From Terriglobia bacterium (GTDB lineage: Bacteria; Acidobacteriota; Terriglobia; JAJPHL01), in assembly GCA_021325275.1 (NCBI GenBank), contig JAJPHL010000028.1, forward strand, positions 44,301 to 108,300: DNA of 64,000 nucleotides, in the 5' to 3' direction. This document shows, piece after piece, positions 1-8,929 of this stretch. The position numbers and the translations under genes were made by a program. The notes under the pieces were generated by a model. It did not search any database. It had not been told where the DNA came from and saw nothing but the letters and a program-made list of their open reading frames with translations. The stretch's first letter is position 1. Every line of letters begins with the position of its first letter.

Positions 1-1481
1 CGAGTTTCCGCCGATGCGCCGAGCACCGAGCCGCGGCGCGGCGCGGCGATAGTCGACTGCGCGCCGACCAACGCGGCCAAGCGGCTGACAACTTCCTTCA
101 GAGTTTCCGACTGCGCCGTCAACTCCTCGGCGGCCGAAGCGCTCTCCTCGGAATTCGCCGCGGTCTTTTGCGTCACCTGTTCCATTTGCGTGATTGCCTT
201 GACGATTTGATCGATGCCGCGCGCCTGCTCCTGGCTGCCCAGGCTCACTTCGTCCACCAGCGTCTTGATGGTCGAGGCTTCCGTGGTCAACGCCTGGATG
301 GCCGAGGCCACTTGGTCGACTTTGGTTTTGCCGTCGTCCGACTTGGCGATCGATTCTTCGATCAGCGCGGAAGTGTCTTTCGCCGCCTGGGCGCAACGCT
401 GCGCCAGGTTGCGGACTTCATCCGCCACCACCGCGAATCCCATGCCGGCCTCACCGGCGCGCGCCGCTTCCACCGCGGCGTTCAACGCCAGGATGTTGGT
501 CTGGAACGCGATCTCATCGATGGTCTTGATGATTTTGGAAATCTTGCCGCTCTGCGCGTTGATTTCGCCCATCGCCAGCACCGTCTGCTCGAGCGCGTGA
601 TTGGTCTCAGTGAATTTGCGCTGCGAAGACGCCACCAGATCGGCGGCCGAGCGGCTGTTCTCGGTGTTCTTGCGCGCCATCGAGTTGATTTCTTCGCTCG
701 ACGCGGACGTTTCTTCGAGAGATGCGGCCTGCTCGGACGATCCTTGCGCCAACGATTGGCTCGACGCCGAAACCTGGCCGGCCGCGGCGGCGACCTGTTC
801 GCTGCCTTCAGAGAGCTCCGTGATGGCGCGAGTCAAAACGGTGTTCACGCTGCGGGTGATGATGAACGCCAAGAGCGTGCCGATGACAATGCTGCTGGCG
901 AGCAGCGTCCAGGCCCACAGGCGCGAGCGCGTCACGGTGCCACTCGCCACTTCCGCGTTCTTGTCGCCCGTGGTTTTATTCCATTCGACGAGACCTTTGA
1001 CCGAAGCTTCCAACGGCAGGAAGACAGGGTCCGACTGGCCAAAGTACTTGGCTGCCGCTTCTTGGCGCTTGCCGGCGCGGCTGAGTTCCGCCACCGGGGC
1101 CCAGCTCGCAAACCACTGCTCGAAGCCCGGTTTGATCTTGTCGTACTGTTGGCGATCTTCCGCGGTGGTGATGGTCTTCTCGTACTCCGTCAGAGAGCTG
1201 AGAACCTGGCTCTTCAACGCTTCGATTTTCTGCTCGCATTGCGCCTTGACGGCAGGATCGTCGTTGGCCACATGCTTCCAGAAGTTGCCGCGTATCTGGT
1301 ACATCGTTGCTTCGACTGCCGAGATGCGATACACGCCGGGCAACGAATCCGTCACCACAGCCTGCAAATTGGTGTTGATGCTGCTGATGCTGTACGCGAA
1401 GACGCCGCCGAGCACGACGACCAACAACACCAGGACCGCACAAGCGAAACTGAATTTCTTTCCGATCGTTAAGTTTTTCAT
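1..1481 (-). CDS. Methyl-accepting chemotaxis protein (3' end cut by window)
   Basis: Membrane chemoreceptor that controls CheA activity through its cytoplasmic hairpin. The start is ATG at 1481, with GGGAG a few bases upstream. The N-terminus has a short basic stretch and a hydrophobic helix ([20 protein letters not shown]), then a helical, four-helix-bundle-like periplasmic region and a second membrane segment. The signalling tip is clear: [20 protein letters not shown] followed by [20 protein letters not shown]. Helical linkers around it contain many S/E/A methylation-type heptads. The gene is first to be read only in part: about 493 codons are visible and the stop lies beyond base 1. It sits 19 bases after cheW, so receptor and coupling protein are probably co-transcribed. 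The ligand cannot be told from sequence. Confidence 0.93.
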   Translation of the reverse strand, partial: MKNLTIGKKFSFACAVLVLLVVVLGGVFAYSISSINTNLQAVVTDSLPGVYRISAVEATMYQIRGNFWKHVANDDPAVKAQCEQKIEALKSQVLSSLTEYEKTITTAEDRQQYDKIKPGFEQWFASWAPVAELSRAGKRQEAAAKYFGQSDPVFLPLEASVKGLVEWNKTTGDKNAEVASGTVTRSRLWAWTLLASSIVIGTLLAFIITRSVNTVLTRAITELSEGSEQVAAAAGQVSASSQSLAQGSSEQAASLEETSASSEEINSMARKNTENSRSAADLVASSQRKFTETNHALEQTVLAMGEINAQSGKISKIIKTIDEIAFQTNILALNAAVEAARAGEAGMGFAVVADEVRNLAQRCAQAAKDTSALIEESIAKSDDGKTKVDQVASAIQALTTEASTIKTLVDEVSLGSQEQARGIDQIVKAITQMEQVTQKTAANSEESASAAEELTAQSETLKEVVSRLAALVGAQSTIAAPRRGSVLGASAET

Positions 1482-1500
1482 TGTTTGTTCTCCCGTTTTT

Positions 1501-2025
1501 TTATTGCAGAATTCCGTTCAGTCCTTGCAGGTCTTGAGTTGCCAGCACTTCGTCGATATCCAGCAGGATCTTGACCTTGCCTTTCACTTTCGCCATACCC
1601 AGCAGGTAGGGCGTCTCGGCGCCTTTGCCGAAGTTGGGGGTATTCTCGATGTCGCCGGCGGTGAGGTTCAACACTTCGGCGACGCCGTCCACGACGATGC
1701 CCATCAGGATCGCTCCCGATTCTTTGGCCACTTGGACGACAATGATGCAGGTGCGGGCCCTGTATTCCGCTTCCGGCAAACTGAACTTCAAGCGGAGATC
1801 GATCACCGGAATCACTTTGCCGCGCAGGTTGATCACGCCCTTCACGAACGACGGCGTCTGCGGCACGGCCGTGATGTCTTGGATGCCCATAATCTCGCGG
1901 ACTTTCAGCACGCGAATGCCAAACTCTTCCTGACCGAGATGGAACACCAAGTATTTGCCCGGCCGGCTGTCGCCGGCCACAAGCGCCGAACTGTTCTCCG
2001 CGATTGCGTGATGCGTCGATTGCAT
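1501..2025 (-). CDS. cheW: Chemotaxis coupling protein CheW
   Basis: 174-residue CheW adaptor that links chemoreceptors to the CheA kinase in cytoplasmic arrays. The SH3-like CheW core spans about residues 22-165: [20 protein letters not shown], then [20 protein letters not shown] (the classic NLRG motif) and [13 protein letters not shown]. Length is typical. Start ATG at 2025 follows GGGAGA. Its stop lies just before the chemoreceptor gene and its start lies 3 bases after the stop of the upstream outer-membrane-like gene, so it is inside a minus-strand operon. No cheA is present in the window, so the kinase partner must be encoded elsewhere. Confidence 0.96.
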   Translation of the reverse strand: MQSTHHAIAENSSALVAGDSRPGKYLVFHLGQEEFGIRVLKVREIMGIQDITAVPQTPSFVKGVINLRGKVIPVIDLRLKFSLPEAEYRARTCIIVVQVAKESGAILMGIVVDGVAEVLNLTAGDIENTPNFGKGAETPYLLGMAKVKGKVKILLDIDEVLATQDLQGLNGILQ

Positions 2026-2028
2026 TTC

Positions 2029-2829
2029 TTATCTCCCTTGTGTGTGTTGGTAAACGTTCGCCAATGAATAGGTGACGCCCGCAAAAATGGAACGCCCCGG
2101 GGACGCCGCGCCCGGCGACAACGCTACGTACGCGCCGGAATCGATCACAATTCGCCGGCCCACATTGTAGGTCAGCGCCCAGGTGGAATTCGTATACGAC
2201 GGCGAGGACTGATTCAGTCGAGAATCGAAGTAGACTTCGGCGATCGCGCCGAGTTGTCCGCGCAAGGTGTGCGACACCGCCACGGACCATTCGCCTTTTC
2301 CGTCGTGGCCGCCATCCAGCCGGCCGATCGCGAAGAAACTGGTGTTGGCCGCGAGCGCGAATCCGTGGATGGTTTTGTTGGCCATCAACGTGACACTTTC
2401 GTCGCGGCGTCCTGAACCCAATGCATCGCCGGCGGTCGGTTCCTTGACCGTGAATCCCGCGGCGAGCGCGGGAACGCGCTTCGATTCGCGCACGAAGCGA
2501 TACTGTCCACCGATGAGCGCGTCGCCGAATCCGCCGAGCGTCACCGGCGACGTGATTCGCACTTCGACGTTGCACCAAGGTCCAAAGCGCAGCATCGGCG
2601 ATTGCGTGTCGAGTTGCGATCCGCCCGCCCAGGTGTGACTCCATCCCGATTCAATCTGCAACACGCCTACTTGAATCGGATCGGCGGCATACGTTTCGAC
2701 GGGACGCGCGGGGATCGCAGTGGGTCCGCCGGCCTCCGGGAAATCCGCGTTCTTGCATTGCGCGGCGAGGCACGTTGCCAGGGCCAGCGTCATCGAACAA
2801 GCAATCGTCGAAATTGCTCGAGGCATCAT
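2029..2829 (-). CDS. Exported outer-membrane beta-barrel-like protein
   Basis: Predicted 266-residue exported protein. The first of two adjacent ATG codons, at 2829, is chosen because AAGGAAA lies at a proper distance; a longer reading adds 17 codons without support. A signal peptide (about residues 1-24, ending near LATCLAAQC) is followed by a mature chain of alternating amphipathic strands with glycines and an aromatic last segment (IFAGVTYSLANVYQ), as in outer-membrane barrels. The pattern recalls the MetA-pathway/transporter-like barrel family (PF13557), but no diagnostic motif settles it. It lies between a hybrid kinase and cheW in the same direction, which is unusual company for a barrel; a link to sensing is only inferred. 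Confidence 0.75.
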   Translation of the reverse strand: MMPRAISTIACSMTLALATCLAAQCKNADFPEAGGPTAIPARPVETYAADPIQVGVLQIESGWSHTWAGGSQLDTQSPMLRFGPWCNVEVRITSPVTLGGFGDALIGGQYRFVRESKRVPALAAGFTVKEPTAGDALGSGRRDESVTLMANKTIHGFALAANTSFFAIGRLDGGHDGKGEWSVAVSHTLRGQLGAIAEVYFDSRLNQSSPSYTNSTWALTYNVGRRIVIDSGAYVALSPGAASPGRSIFAGVTYSLANVYQHTQGR

Positions 2830-2888
2830 GGTTTGGATTTCCTTTTCAACGTTGATATCGGTCTGAAACCGATTGACCAACGCATCTG

Positions 2889-2904
2889 TAACCGCTAACT
2901 CACC
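2889..2904 (-). promoter_or_regulatory. Intergenic AGCTAAC/CGGTTA-type motif, site 1
   Basis: TAACCGCTAACTCACC on the plus strand (GGTGAGTTAGCGGTTA read toward the gene). It lies 60 bases upstream of the start at 2829 and overlaps the stop of the hybrid kinase. It is one of six related sites (also near 6036, 6981, 20416, 22181 and 23959), each upstream of a minus-strand gene. Function unknown; a binding site or promoter element is possible. Confidence 0.45.
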
Positions 2905-4993
2905 GCTTCGTCGCGGGAGAATCGAGCACTTCGCGAACTTTCAGCGCAAGATGATGGGGGGAAAATGGTTTTTGCAAGAAGGCCGTCTCCGCTTCCAACA
3001 CGCCGTTGCGCACGGCGGCGTCGTCGGTGTAGCCGGACAAAAAGAGGAACTTCATTTCCGGCCGCAAGATCCGCAACGACGCGGCGGCGCGAACTCCGGT
3101 CATTTCCGGCATCACGATGTCGCTCACCAGAATGTGGATCGCACCTTCGTATTCGCTGGCCGTCTGGATCGCTTGGAGTCCGTTGGACGCTTCCAGCACC
3201 TGGAATCCGCTGGCTTCCAAGACGCGGCGGGTCAGTCTTCGCACCGGCTCTTCGTCTTCGGCGAGAAGAATCGTTTCGTGTCCCGCGATTTTGGAATTTG
3301 CCGGCAGGTCAAGGTCGCTTGACGCCGGCTCTTCGTCGGCGACGATCGGCAGATAAAGCTTAAACGTGGTGCCGATCCCGGCTTGACTGTAGACGTCGAT
3401 GTACCCGCCGCTTTGCTTGACGAATCCATAGACCATCGCCAGCCCCAAGCCCGTTCCCTTGCCGACTTCTTTGGTCGTGAAGAACGGCTCGAAGATTCGT
3501 TCCCGCGTGCTTGGATCCATCCCACATCCGTTGTCGTTGACCGCAATCAGCGCGTAGCGTCCCGGACGAGCCCCGGAGTGACTCCCGATGAACATCGAGT
3601 CGATCTCGATCTCTTGCGTTTCCAAGACGAGACTTCCGCCGTTCGGCATCGCGTCGCGTGCGTTGACCGCCATGTTGACGATGGCCTGCTCGAGCAACCG
3701 CGGGTCGGCCTTCACGCGCGTCGATGGGGATTTCAAGCAAGTGTCCAGTTGGATCTGCTCGCCGATCACGCGGCGCAAGAGTTTTTGCAAGCTGACAATC
3801 AGCGCGTTGACTTCGAAAACTTGCGGCTCCAGCACGGTCTTACGGCTGAAAGCCAAAAGTTGTTGCGTGAGCGACGCGGCACGGTCGCCGGCGCTCTTGA
3901 TTTCCCGGACCATCGGCAGCGCGGGATCGCTCTCGTGCATCTGGTCGAGCAGCATGTCGCTGTAACCGTTGATCACCGTCAATAGATTGTTGAAGTCGTG
4001 CGAAATTCCTCCGGCGAGATGTCCGACCGCTTCCATTTTTTGCGCTTGGCGCAATTGCGCCGACAAACGATTGCGGTCGGTGATGTCTTCGACAATCGCC
4101 AAGCCGTAGGGCGTTTCTCCCGGCACCACCGATGTCAGCGACGCCGTGAGACGTCCCCAAACAATCGTTCCATCTTTGCGAAGGAAGCGTTTTTCCACTT
4201 GGTACGACTCGCGAAGGCCGGCGGCCAACTCTTCATAGAAGTGGTGATCCAATTCGCGATCTTCGAAATGAGTTGTCGCGCCGAAGGGCAAACGCTGCAG
4301 CTCGTCGGCGGTGTAGCCGAGCATGCTTTCAAACGCGGGGTTCGCCGATAGGATGTGCCGCGATCCGTCGACCACCACGATTCCCACGGCCGCTCGCTCG
4401 AAAACCGCGCGGAACTCGCCCTCGCGGCGGCGCAGTTCACCGAAAGCGCGTTGCAGACGGGCGTGAAGAAATTGCTGGAGCCCGATCATCACAAAGAGCC
4501 ACAACGTGATCGCCGCCCAGCGTGCCAGCGGGAAAGGCATCACCGCGGGCCGATGCAAGAATCCGAAAATCTCCGCGAGCGCCATCAACAAACCCGCCAG
4601 AGCGCACGCCCCGCCCGCCACTAGAGTTTCCCGGCGAGTGAGAAGAGCTCCGGCGACAACCACCAGCGGGAAATAGGCAATCACCGTCGGCGCCGTGACT
4701 CCTCCGCGTGTCCATGCCACGATGGTAAAGAACACCACCATCGCACCAACGAAGATGCGGCTGGCGATCGCGGAGTGACCGCGACGATTGAGGGCGATCA
4801 CACCGAGACCAATGCTGTTCACCGACAACCCGATCCAGAACCAGCGCGCGATGCTCTGCGGCTCGATAATCGAAGCAATCAGCAAGAGCGCCGTGATCCC
4901 GGCCAGCATCACCGACACCAGATCGTGCACCGCGGGTGCGCCGCCGGAACGCGTGCGATCGGAGGATGCCGGCGGACGGAGCAACGAAAACAT
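2900..4993 (-). CDS. Membrane-bound hybrid histidine kinase (PAS-HisKA-HATPase-REC)
   Basis: 697-residue sensor kinase. The start at 4993 is preferred over an upstream ATG at 5029, which would overlap cheX and has no ribosome site. The order is: about five to six hydrophobic segments (residues ~25-185), a PAS domain (~200-310, with [12 protein letters not shown]), the phospho-acceptor box [11 protein letters not shown] with His332, an ATPase domain with G-box [20 protein letters not shown], and a C-terminal receiver with [13 protein letters not shown] (Asp acceptor) and LQKPFSP. The HDFNN box marks the subclass common in acidobacterial hybrid kinases. It lies 8 bases after cheX, so it is likely co-expressed with the chemotaxis proteins. 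Signal sensed: unknown. Confidence 0.93.
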   Translation of the reverse strand: MFSLLRPPASSDRTRSGGAPAVHDLVSVMLAGITALLLIASIIEPQSIARWFWIGLSVNSIGLGVIALNRRGHSAIASRIFVGAMVVFFTIVAWTRGGVTAPTVIAYFPLVVVAGALLTRRETLVAGGACALAGLLMALAEIFGFLHRPAVMPFPLARWAAITLWLFVMIGLQQFLHARLQRAFGELRRREGEFRAVFERAAVGIVVVDGSRHILSANPAFESMLGYTADELQRLPFGATTHFEDRELDHHFYEELAAGLRESYQVEKRFLRKDGTIVWGRLTASLTSVVPGETPYGLAIVEDITDRNRLSAQLRQAQKMEAVGHLAGGISHDFNNLLTVINGYSDMLLDQMHESDPALPMVREIKSAGDRAASLTQQLLAFSRKTVLEPQVFEVNALIVSLQKLLRRVIGEQIQLDTCLKSPSTRVKADPRLLEQAIVNMAVNARDAMPNGGSLVLETQEIEIDSMFIGSHSGARPGRYALIAVNDNGCGMDPSTRERIFEPFFTTKEVGKGTGLGLAMVYGFVKQSGGYIDVYSQAGIGTTFKLYLPIVADEEPASSDLDLPANSKIAGHETILLAEDEEPVRRLTRRVLEASGFQVLEASNGLQAIQTASEYEGAIHILVSDIVMPEMTGVRAAASLRILRPEMKFLFLSGYTDDAAVRNGVLEAETAFLQKPFSPHHLALKVREVLDSPATKR

Positions 4994-5001
4994 GCGGCCG
5001 C

Positions 5002-5562
5002 CTATTCGTGAAGATCGAGCGTGATCCAAAACGGCAGGCCGTCGAAACTGAACGACACCGCAAAGTGCACCACACCGGCGAGCGAATGCAGGCGATAGTC
5101 GGCGCCCGTGAGCACGGTCGGCACCGAGAGACTACAGCCCTTCTCGAGTCCGGGGACGCGCGCCTTGAAGCTGCCGGCCACCATGTTGCAGACCTCGCCG
5201 AGAGCGTCGCGAACACAGTCGTCGATTTCCGGCGGTTCTTCGCCGAGCATTCTTCCAGCCACCGCGCACGCCGCTGGTTTATCGCAGCACACCGCCATCA
5301 TGCCGACCAATTCGCCGGCCAAACCGACCATCGCGCTCAGGTCGGACTTCTCCAGTGGCGCGGCGTCCCGGTCGACCACTTCGCAGCCCAGCATCTTTTC
5401 GAAAACTTCCTGCACTGCGCTGCGAATCAAGGGGATCCATTCGGCGCTGCGATGCGCGGCGGGCGGCGGCACGGGGTGCGACACGGCGTGCGACACCGGA
5501 TTCAACAAAGTCTTACACTGGGGACACGTGATCGGTTCAACAGAGATTGTTTGGGTGCTCAT
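5002..5562 (-). CDS. CheX-like chemotaxis phosphatase with N-terminal CxxC
   Basis: 186-residue protein of the CheC/CheX/FliY family, which dephosphorylates CheY-P. Residues ~40-186 carry the fold; the ExxN catalytic signature is seen in DALGEVCNMVAGSFKARV. The N-terminus (residues 1-40) contains ITCPQCKTLLNP, a lone CxxC that looks like half a zinc ribbon and is not part of typical CheX. The start ATG at 5562 begins 3 bases after the stop of the upstream cheY-like gene, so the phosphatase and its likely substrate are translated together. Confidence 0.85.
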   Translation of the reverse strand: MSTQTISVEPITCPQCKTLLNPVSHAVSHPVPPPAAHRSAEWIPLIRSAVQEVFEKMLGCEVVDRDAAPLEKSDLSAMVGLAGELVGMMAVCCDKPAACAVAGRMLGEEPPEIDDCVRDALGEVCNMVAGSFKARVPGLEKGCSLSVPTVLTGADYRLHSLAGVVHFAVSFSFDGLPFWITLDLHE

Positions 5563-5564
5563 GG

Positions 5565-5948
5565 TTAGTTCGTGGCCTCGAAAATACGCTTCAGTTGCGC
5601 TTCGATTTGGTCGGGCGTGAACGGCTTGCGGATGTAGCCGTTCGCGCCGTGCGAAATTGCTTCCAGCACGCCGCCTTCGCCGCCTTCGGTGGTGATCATC
5701 ACGATGGGCACTTTCGGTCCTTCGCCCGCCCGCAGATGCTTGACGAACTCCAGGCCGTTCATCTTCGGCATGTTGATGTCGCTGAGAACCAGATCGATCG
5801 AGTTGTCGCGCATCACGGTGAGCCCGGCCTCGCCGTCGCCGGCTTCGAATACTTTGTTGATCGCAACTCCCGCGCCTCGCAGAGTTCGCTCGACGATCTT
5901 CCGCATCACCGCGGAATCGTCGACAATTAACACCCGGAGTGGTTTCAT
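5565..5948 (-). CDS. cheY: CheY-like single-domain response regulator
   Basis: 127-residue stand-alone receiver. The start ATG at 5948 has GGGGAGA nine bases upstream; 26 upstream codons in frame lack a ribosome site. Conserved positions are present: acidic pair in VLIVDDSAVM, acceptor Asp in LVLSDINMPKMNG, Thr in VIMITTEGGEGG, Lys in YIRKPFTP. This is the motility/chemotaxis type (RKPF, no output domain). It is first in the run cheY-cheX-kinase-barrel-cheW-receptor. Confidence 0.93.
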   Translation of the reverse strand: MKPLRVLIVDDSAVMRKIVERTLRGAGVAINKVFEAGDGEAGLTVMRDNSIDLVLSDINMPKMNGLEFVKHLRAGEGPKVPIVMITTEGGEGGVLEAISHGANGYIRKPFTPDQIEAQLKRIFEATN

Positions 5949-6035
5949 CGGTTCGTCTCCCCTTCCACAAAACTTGGTTTCAGTTGATACAAGCAATACA
6001 ACGGCAATGTGCGGTGTGAAGATCACGGTCAGCGA

Positions 6036-6056
6036 GGTGAGCTAACCGCTAAGGCG
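6036..6056 (-). promoter_or_regulatory. Intergenic AGCTAAC/CGGTTA-type motif, site 2
   Basis: Plus-strand sequence GGTGAGCTAACCGCTAAGG, in the gap between the stop of the HDOD gene and the cheY-like gene, 88 bases upstream of the start at 5948. It shares GGTGAG and TTAGCGGTTA with site 1 in mirrored order. Confidence 0.45.
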
Positions 6057-6059
6057 TGA

Positions 6060-6953
6060 TCAGTGCATGAGCGCGCCTTCGAGTCCATTGATGCGCTCGA
6101 CGAGCCAGGGAATCAAAGTTTCGGGATTCAGCCGCTCGGCGCTGGAGCGCGGAAGATGTTCCTGAAGATCGTCGAGATTCCACGGCGGCGCGTCGCCCCA
6201 GGCGGGAAAACCCGCCATGTCCGCCAGGCGGCAGGCCATTTGTACGATCAACACCGGCGCTCGTGCGTCGGATCCATAGGGATCGTGGTGATGCGCCATC
6301 GCGCTGCCCAGCCCCGGCGGCAAACGCCACTGGTCCGCGAGACATTCGGCGAGTTGACAGTGGTCCACGCCGAAGAGTTCGTTCTCCATTGTCAGCATTT
6401 GCCGGGCGTCGGGCGCGCCCACTTGCAGCAGACGGTTGTAGGCCACGGGATTCGCCGTCAACAACGCCAATCGTCCGGAGTCGTGCAACAATCCGAGCGT
6501 GTAGCCGCGGTCCCACTCCATCAAACTATCCGCGGCCAAATCTCCCGCGAGCAAAGCGCACGCCAAATTGTGACGCCAGCATTCGCGAAAGCAAGGCGCG
6601 CCCGCGGCGGAGAGCGAGAAATTTCGCAGAGCCACGGTCAGTGCGAGACCGCGAACCGCTTCGAGTCCTAGAAACGCCAACGCTCGAAGGATTCCCGTGA
6701 TCGGCGGACGATGCGCGTAGAGAGGCGAGTTGGCCAGCCGTAAAATATCGGCGGCCAACGCCGGCTCGCTTTCGATGAGTTGGCTAAACTCCTTGAAGGA
6801 GGCTCGCTCGTCACAAGCCATCGAAAGCAAGCGCGACGCAACGGGTGAAAAGACCGGCAGCGCCTGAATGAATCTGGGAAGTTGTGTATTCGCGCGCGTT
6901 TCGGTCACAGGAAGAGAATCGGCATCCTGGACCGGATGGTGCGCGTTTGTCAA
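6060..6953 (-). CDS. HDOD-domain protein
   Basis: 297-residue cytoplasmic protein made almost wholly of an HDOD domain (residues ~25-225), a relative of HD phosphohydrolases that has usually lost the metal-binding HD pair and acts in signalling. Seen motifs: FSQLIESEPALAADILRLAN, then FLGLEAVRGLALTVAL, and YTLGLLHDSGRLALL. A C-terminal tail of ~70 residues has no recognised domain. The annotated start is TTG at 6953; there is no strong ribosome site and a GTG 15 codons later would also keep the whole domain, so the start is uncertain. Its place between a chemotaxis operon and an OmpR-type regulator fits a role in signal output. Confidence 0.85.
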   Translation of the reverse strand: MTNAHHPVQDADSLPVTETRANTQLPRFIQALPVFSPVASRLLSMACDERASFKEFSQLIESEPALAADILRLANSPLYAHRPPITGILRALAFLGLEAVRGLALTVALRNFSLSAAGAPCFRECWRHNLACALLAGDLAADSLMEWDRGYTLGLLHDSGRLALLTANPVAYNRLLQVGAPDARQMLTMENELFGVDHCQLAECLADQWRLPPGLGSAMAHHHDPYGSDARAPVLIVQMACRLADMAGFPAWGDAPPWNLDDLQEHLPRSSAERLNPETLIPWLVERINGLEGALMH

Positions 6954-6980
6954 ACCGGCATGTTACTTGTTTTCAACAAC

Positions 6981-6999
6981 CGTAACCGTGAGCTAACTC
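6981..6999 (-). promoter_or_regulatory. Intergenic AGCTAAC/CGGTTA-type motif, site 3 (divergent copy)
   Basis: Plus-strand GTAACCGTGAGCTAACTCC, 28 bases upstream of the HDOD start. The two halves (TAACCG and GTGAGCTAAC) are those of the other five sites, but in a different order and without the central CGGTTA junction, so this is the weakest member. Confidence 0.3.
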
Positions 7000-7015
7000 C
7001 GAAGTTTTCGAAGCA

Positions 7016-7714
7016 TTACGCCGCGGTCGTTTGGGCCGGCTCATTGGGCACGCACAATTGATAGCCCATGCCACGAACGGTGCGAATCAGCCGTTGCTCG
7101 AATCCGTAGTCGACTTTGTGCCGCAGATAATTGATGTAGACATCGACGACGTTAGTCCCGGAATCGAACGCCAAGTTCCACACTTGATCGATGATCGCCG
7201 CGCGAGTCAAAGTTCGACCGGCGTTGAGCATCAGCAATTCGAGCAGCCCGAATTCCTTGACCGTGAGTTCAATGCGGCGGCCGCCGCGACTCACCGTGCG
7301 AGCCACGCGATCCAGTTCCATATCGGCGACCTTGAGGGTCGCCGTGACGGCCGTTCCTCTGCGTCGCAGCAACGTTCTTACGCGGGCGCTGAGTTCCAGC
7401 ATCGAAAAGGGCTTGGTGAGATAGTCGTCCGCGCCGCCATCGAGCGTCGCGACGCGATCGGCGGTTTGCGAGCGGCCGGAGAGAACCAAGATCCGCATAT
7501 CCGGCTTGATCGCGCGCAGGCGCCGCACCACTTCACTGCCGTCCATACCGGGCATGGACATGTCGAGGATCACAAGGTCGTAGTCGACGGTCAAAGCCAT
7601 TTGCAGAGCTTCCGCGCCGTCGTAACTCTGGTCCACAGCGTAGGATTCGGCGGTAAGACCGCGGCTGATAAACAACGAAACGGGCCGATCATCGTCGGCA
7701 ATCAGGATTTTCAT
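7016..7714 (-). CDS. OmpR/PhoB-type response regulator
   Basis: 232-residue transcription regulator: receiver (1-115) with acceptor Asp in LVILDMSMPGMDG and Lys in YLTKPFSMLEL, then a winged-helix DNA-binding domain (~130-225) with RRIELTVKEFGLLELLM and the C-terminal LIRTVRGMGYQLC, both hallmarks of the family. ATG at 7714 follows a purine-rich AAGG stretch. No cognate kinase is adjacent on this strand, so it may be paired with one of the kinases nearby. Confidence 0.94.
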   Translation of the reverse strand: MKILIADDDRPVSLFISRGLTAESYAVDQSYDGAEALQMALTVDYDLVILDMSMPGMDGSEVVRRLRAIKPDMRILVLSGRSQTADRVATLDGGADDYLTKPFSMLELSARVRTLLRRRGTAVTATLKVADMELDRVARTVSRGGRRIELTVKEFGLLELLMLNAGRTLTRAAIIDQVWNLAFDSGTNVVDVYINYLRHKVDYGFEQRLIRTVRGMGYQLCVPNEPAQTTAA

Positions 7715-7766
7715 GGGGGGTACCTTTTTTCCTTTTAGAGAGTATTTAAATTTTCTAGCGTTGACT

Positions 7767-8300
7767 TCAGGCCGCCGTCGCTTCGCTTCGCCGGTTGAAA
7801 ACCGGGGCGTAGTGGCCGGGGCGATAGAGGATCGTGACCGGGTCGAAAGCTCCTGCGTGCCGGTAGTAAGCCTCCAGTTTCAGCCGCAAACGTCGCGCTT
7901 CCACGCGAACGATGGAATCGTGACGCTGATCGTAATGTTCGCCGCGATCGAATACGTCGCGGCCAATGGTGTATTCCTTGAGTGCGTCCGCTTCCCCCGC
8001 CAGCGTGCGATCCACCGTATACGTCAGGAATCGGCACAAACGAACGGAGTGGATGAACTCGTTGCTGGCCAGAATCTTGGTGAGTTGATCGCGGATTTCT
8101 GCGACCGAGGGCTCCGAGACCGTGCCAGCCGATGCATCGTCGTGCGACGCCGCGGGTGCGAGGTTCGAGGATAGCGACGCAACTAAGTTCGTCGCACGGG
8201 CCAATTGCGCGGACACTTCCTGGATCAATCCTTGGCAGCGTGCCAACTCATGGCGCGCGTGTTGAAGCGATTGGGTATCACTGCTCGTCGCCAGACTCAT
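7767..8300 (-). CDS. Stand-alone acidobacterial winged-helix-like/TPR-leader domain protein
   Basis: 177-residue protein with two parts. Residues ~8-50 form a predicted coiled coil (SLQHARHELARCQGLIQEVS). Residues ~70-170 match the domain found at the N-terminus of many acidobacterial adenylate-cyclase-like or TPR proteins, with FLTYTVDRTLAG, LKEYTIGRDVFDRGE and DSIVRVEARRLRLKLEAYY, ending in a YRPGHYAPVF strand. Here it is not fused to anything. ATG at 8300 overlaps the stop of the upstream receiver gene as ATGA, so the two are translationally coupled and may act together. Function of the domain is not known to me. Confidence 0.7.
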   Translation of the reverse strand: MSLATSSDTQSLQHARHELARCQGLIQEVSAQLARATNLVASLSSNLAPAASHDDASAGTVSEPSVAEIRDQLTKILASNEFIHSVRLCRFLTYTVDRTLAGEADALKEYTIGRDVFDRGEHYDQRHDSIVRVEARRLRLKLEAYYRHAGAFDPVTILYRPGHYAPVFNRRSEATAA

Positions 8301-8761
8301 TGGGTGTCCTGGTTGGATAACGTTGCCGCGCAGCGCACCGATTGCCACGCCGCCTCGATGGCTTGCGTCAGATCGGCGCGGGAAATCGGTTTGTGGAGCG
8401 CCGCCCGCGCGCCCAGTTTTCGCGCCATGTGACCGTAGGTTGCCACCTGGCCGGAAATCACAATCACCGCGAGACCCGGCCGGTTCTTGCGAACCCACAG
8501 CAGCGTCTCGATACCTTCTTGGTCGGGCATGATCAAGTCCAGCAGCAGAATATCGGCATCGCGCTTTTGCAGCGCCGCGACGGCTTGCTTGCCGTTCTCC
8601 GCGACGAAGACGTCAGCCGCGATCGGCTGGATCATCGTGCGCAGCAGATTCCGAACCTGATGGTCGTCGTCCGCGATGATCACCCGCGGTTTCGGTGTGG
8701 ATGAAAGCGTATGCGACGCCACGGATGCGTCTGACGTGTCTGATAGTGCTAATGTGTTCAC
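8297..8761 (-). CDS. Single-domain response regulator
   Basis: 154-residue receiver protein. After ~25 variable residues come VIIADDDHQVRNLL, acceptor Asp in ILLLDLIMPDQEG, VIVISGQVA and Lys in AALHKPISRADL; a short tail follows with no output domain. The reading begins at a GTG at 8761; the AAAAGG before it is too close to be an ideal ribosome site, so the first residues are uncertain. Coupled by ATGA overlap to the downstream 177-residue protein and divergent from the NtrC-type gene. Confidence 0.85.
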   Translation of the reverse strand: MNTLALSDTSDASVASHTLSSTPKPRVIIADDDHQVRNLLRTMIQPIAADVFVAENGKQAVAALQKRDADILLLDLIMPDQEGIETLLWVRKNRPGLAVIVISGQVATYGHMARKLGARAALHKPISRADLTQAIEAAWQSVRCAATLSNQDTQ

Positions 8762-8861
8762 GCCTTTTCTAATGCATTCTTTATTCCAAATCGGCTCGCC
8801 GGTGAAGTCATTGTTTATCAGCGGCTTAGAACAACATTACGAGACGAAGCTGCGTCCGAGA

Positions 8862-8923
8862 TTCTGGAATCCGTCCGGCTTTCCAGAATTCATTCCAGAA
8901 TTCGCTCCAGAAAACCCTATACT
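8862..8923 (+). promoter_or_regulatory. Phased TCCAGAA operator and -10 box of the NtrC-type gene
   Basis: Three TCCAGAA copies start at 8882, 8894 and 8906, exactly 12 bases apart, and one inverted copy (TTCTGGA) lies at 8862-8868. A -10-like TATACT follows at 8918-8923 with no good -35, six bases before the ATG at 8930. The layout suggests an activator- or repressor-controlled promoter in this divergent gap, giving a leaderless or nearly leaderless transcript. The site could also serve the divergent receiver gene. Confidence 0.5.
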
Positions 8924-8929
8924 GGCGGA

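Noticed and set aside
976..1443. Minus-strand 155-residue frame inside the chemoreceptor
   Set aside because: Wrong frame; the receptor frame from 1481 has the membrane helix and signalling motifs.
168..1472. Long plus-strand open frame opposite the chemoreceptor
   Set aside because: It is a shadow of the minus-strand coding sequence, with an Arg/His-rich product, no start signal, and the conserved receptor tip read from the other strand.
5563..5970. CheX read as a 322-residue fusion
   Set aside because: The first ~136 residues are out-of-frame translation of the cheY-like gene; the true start is ATG 5562.
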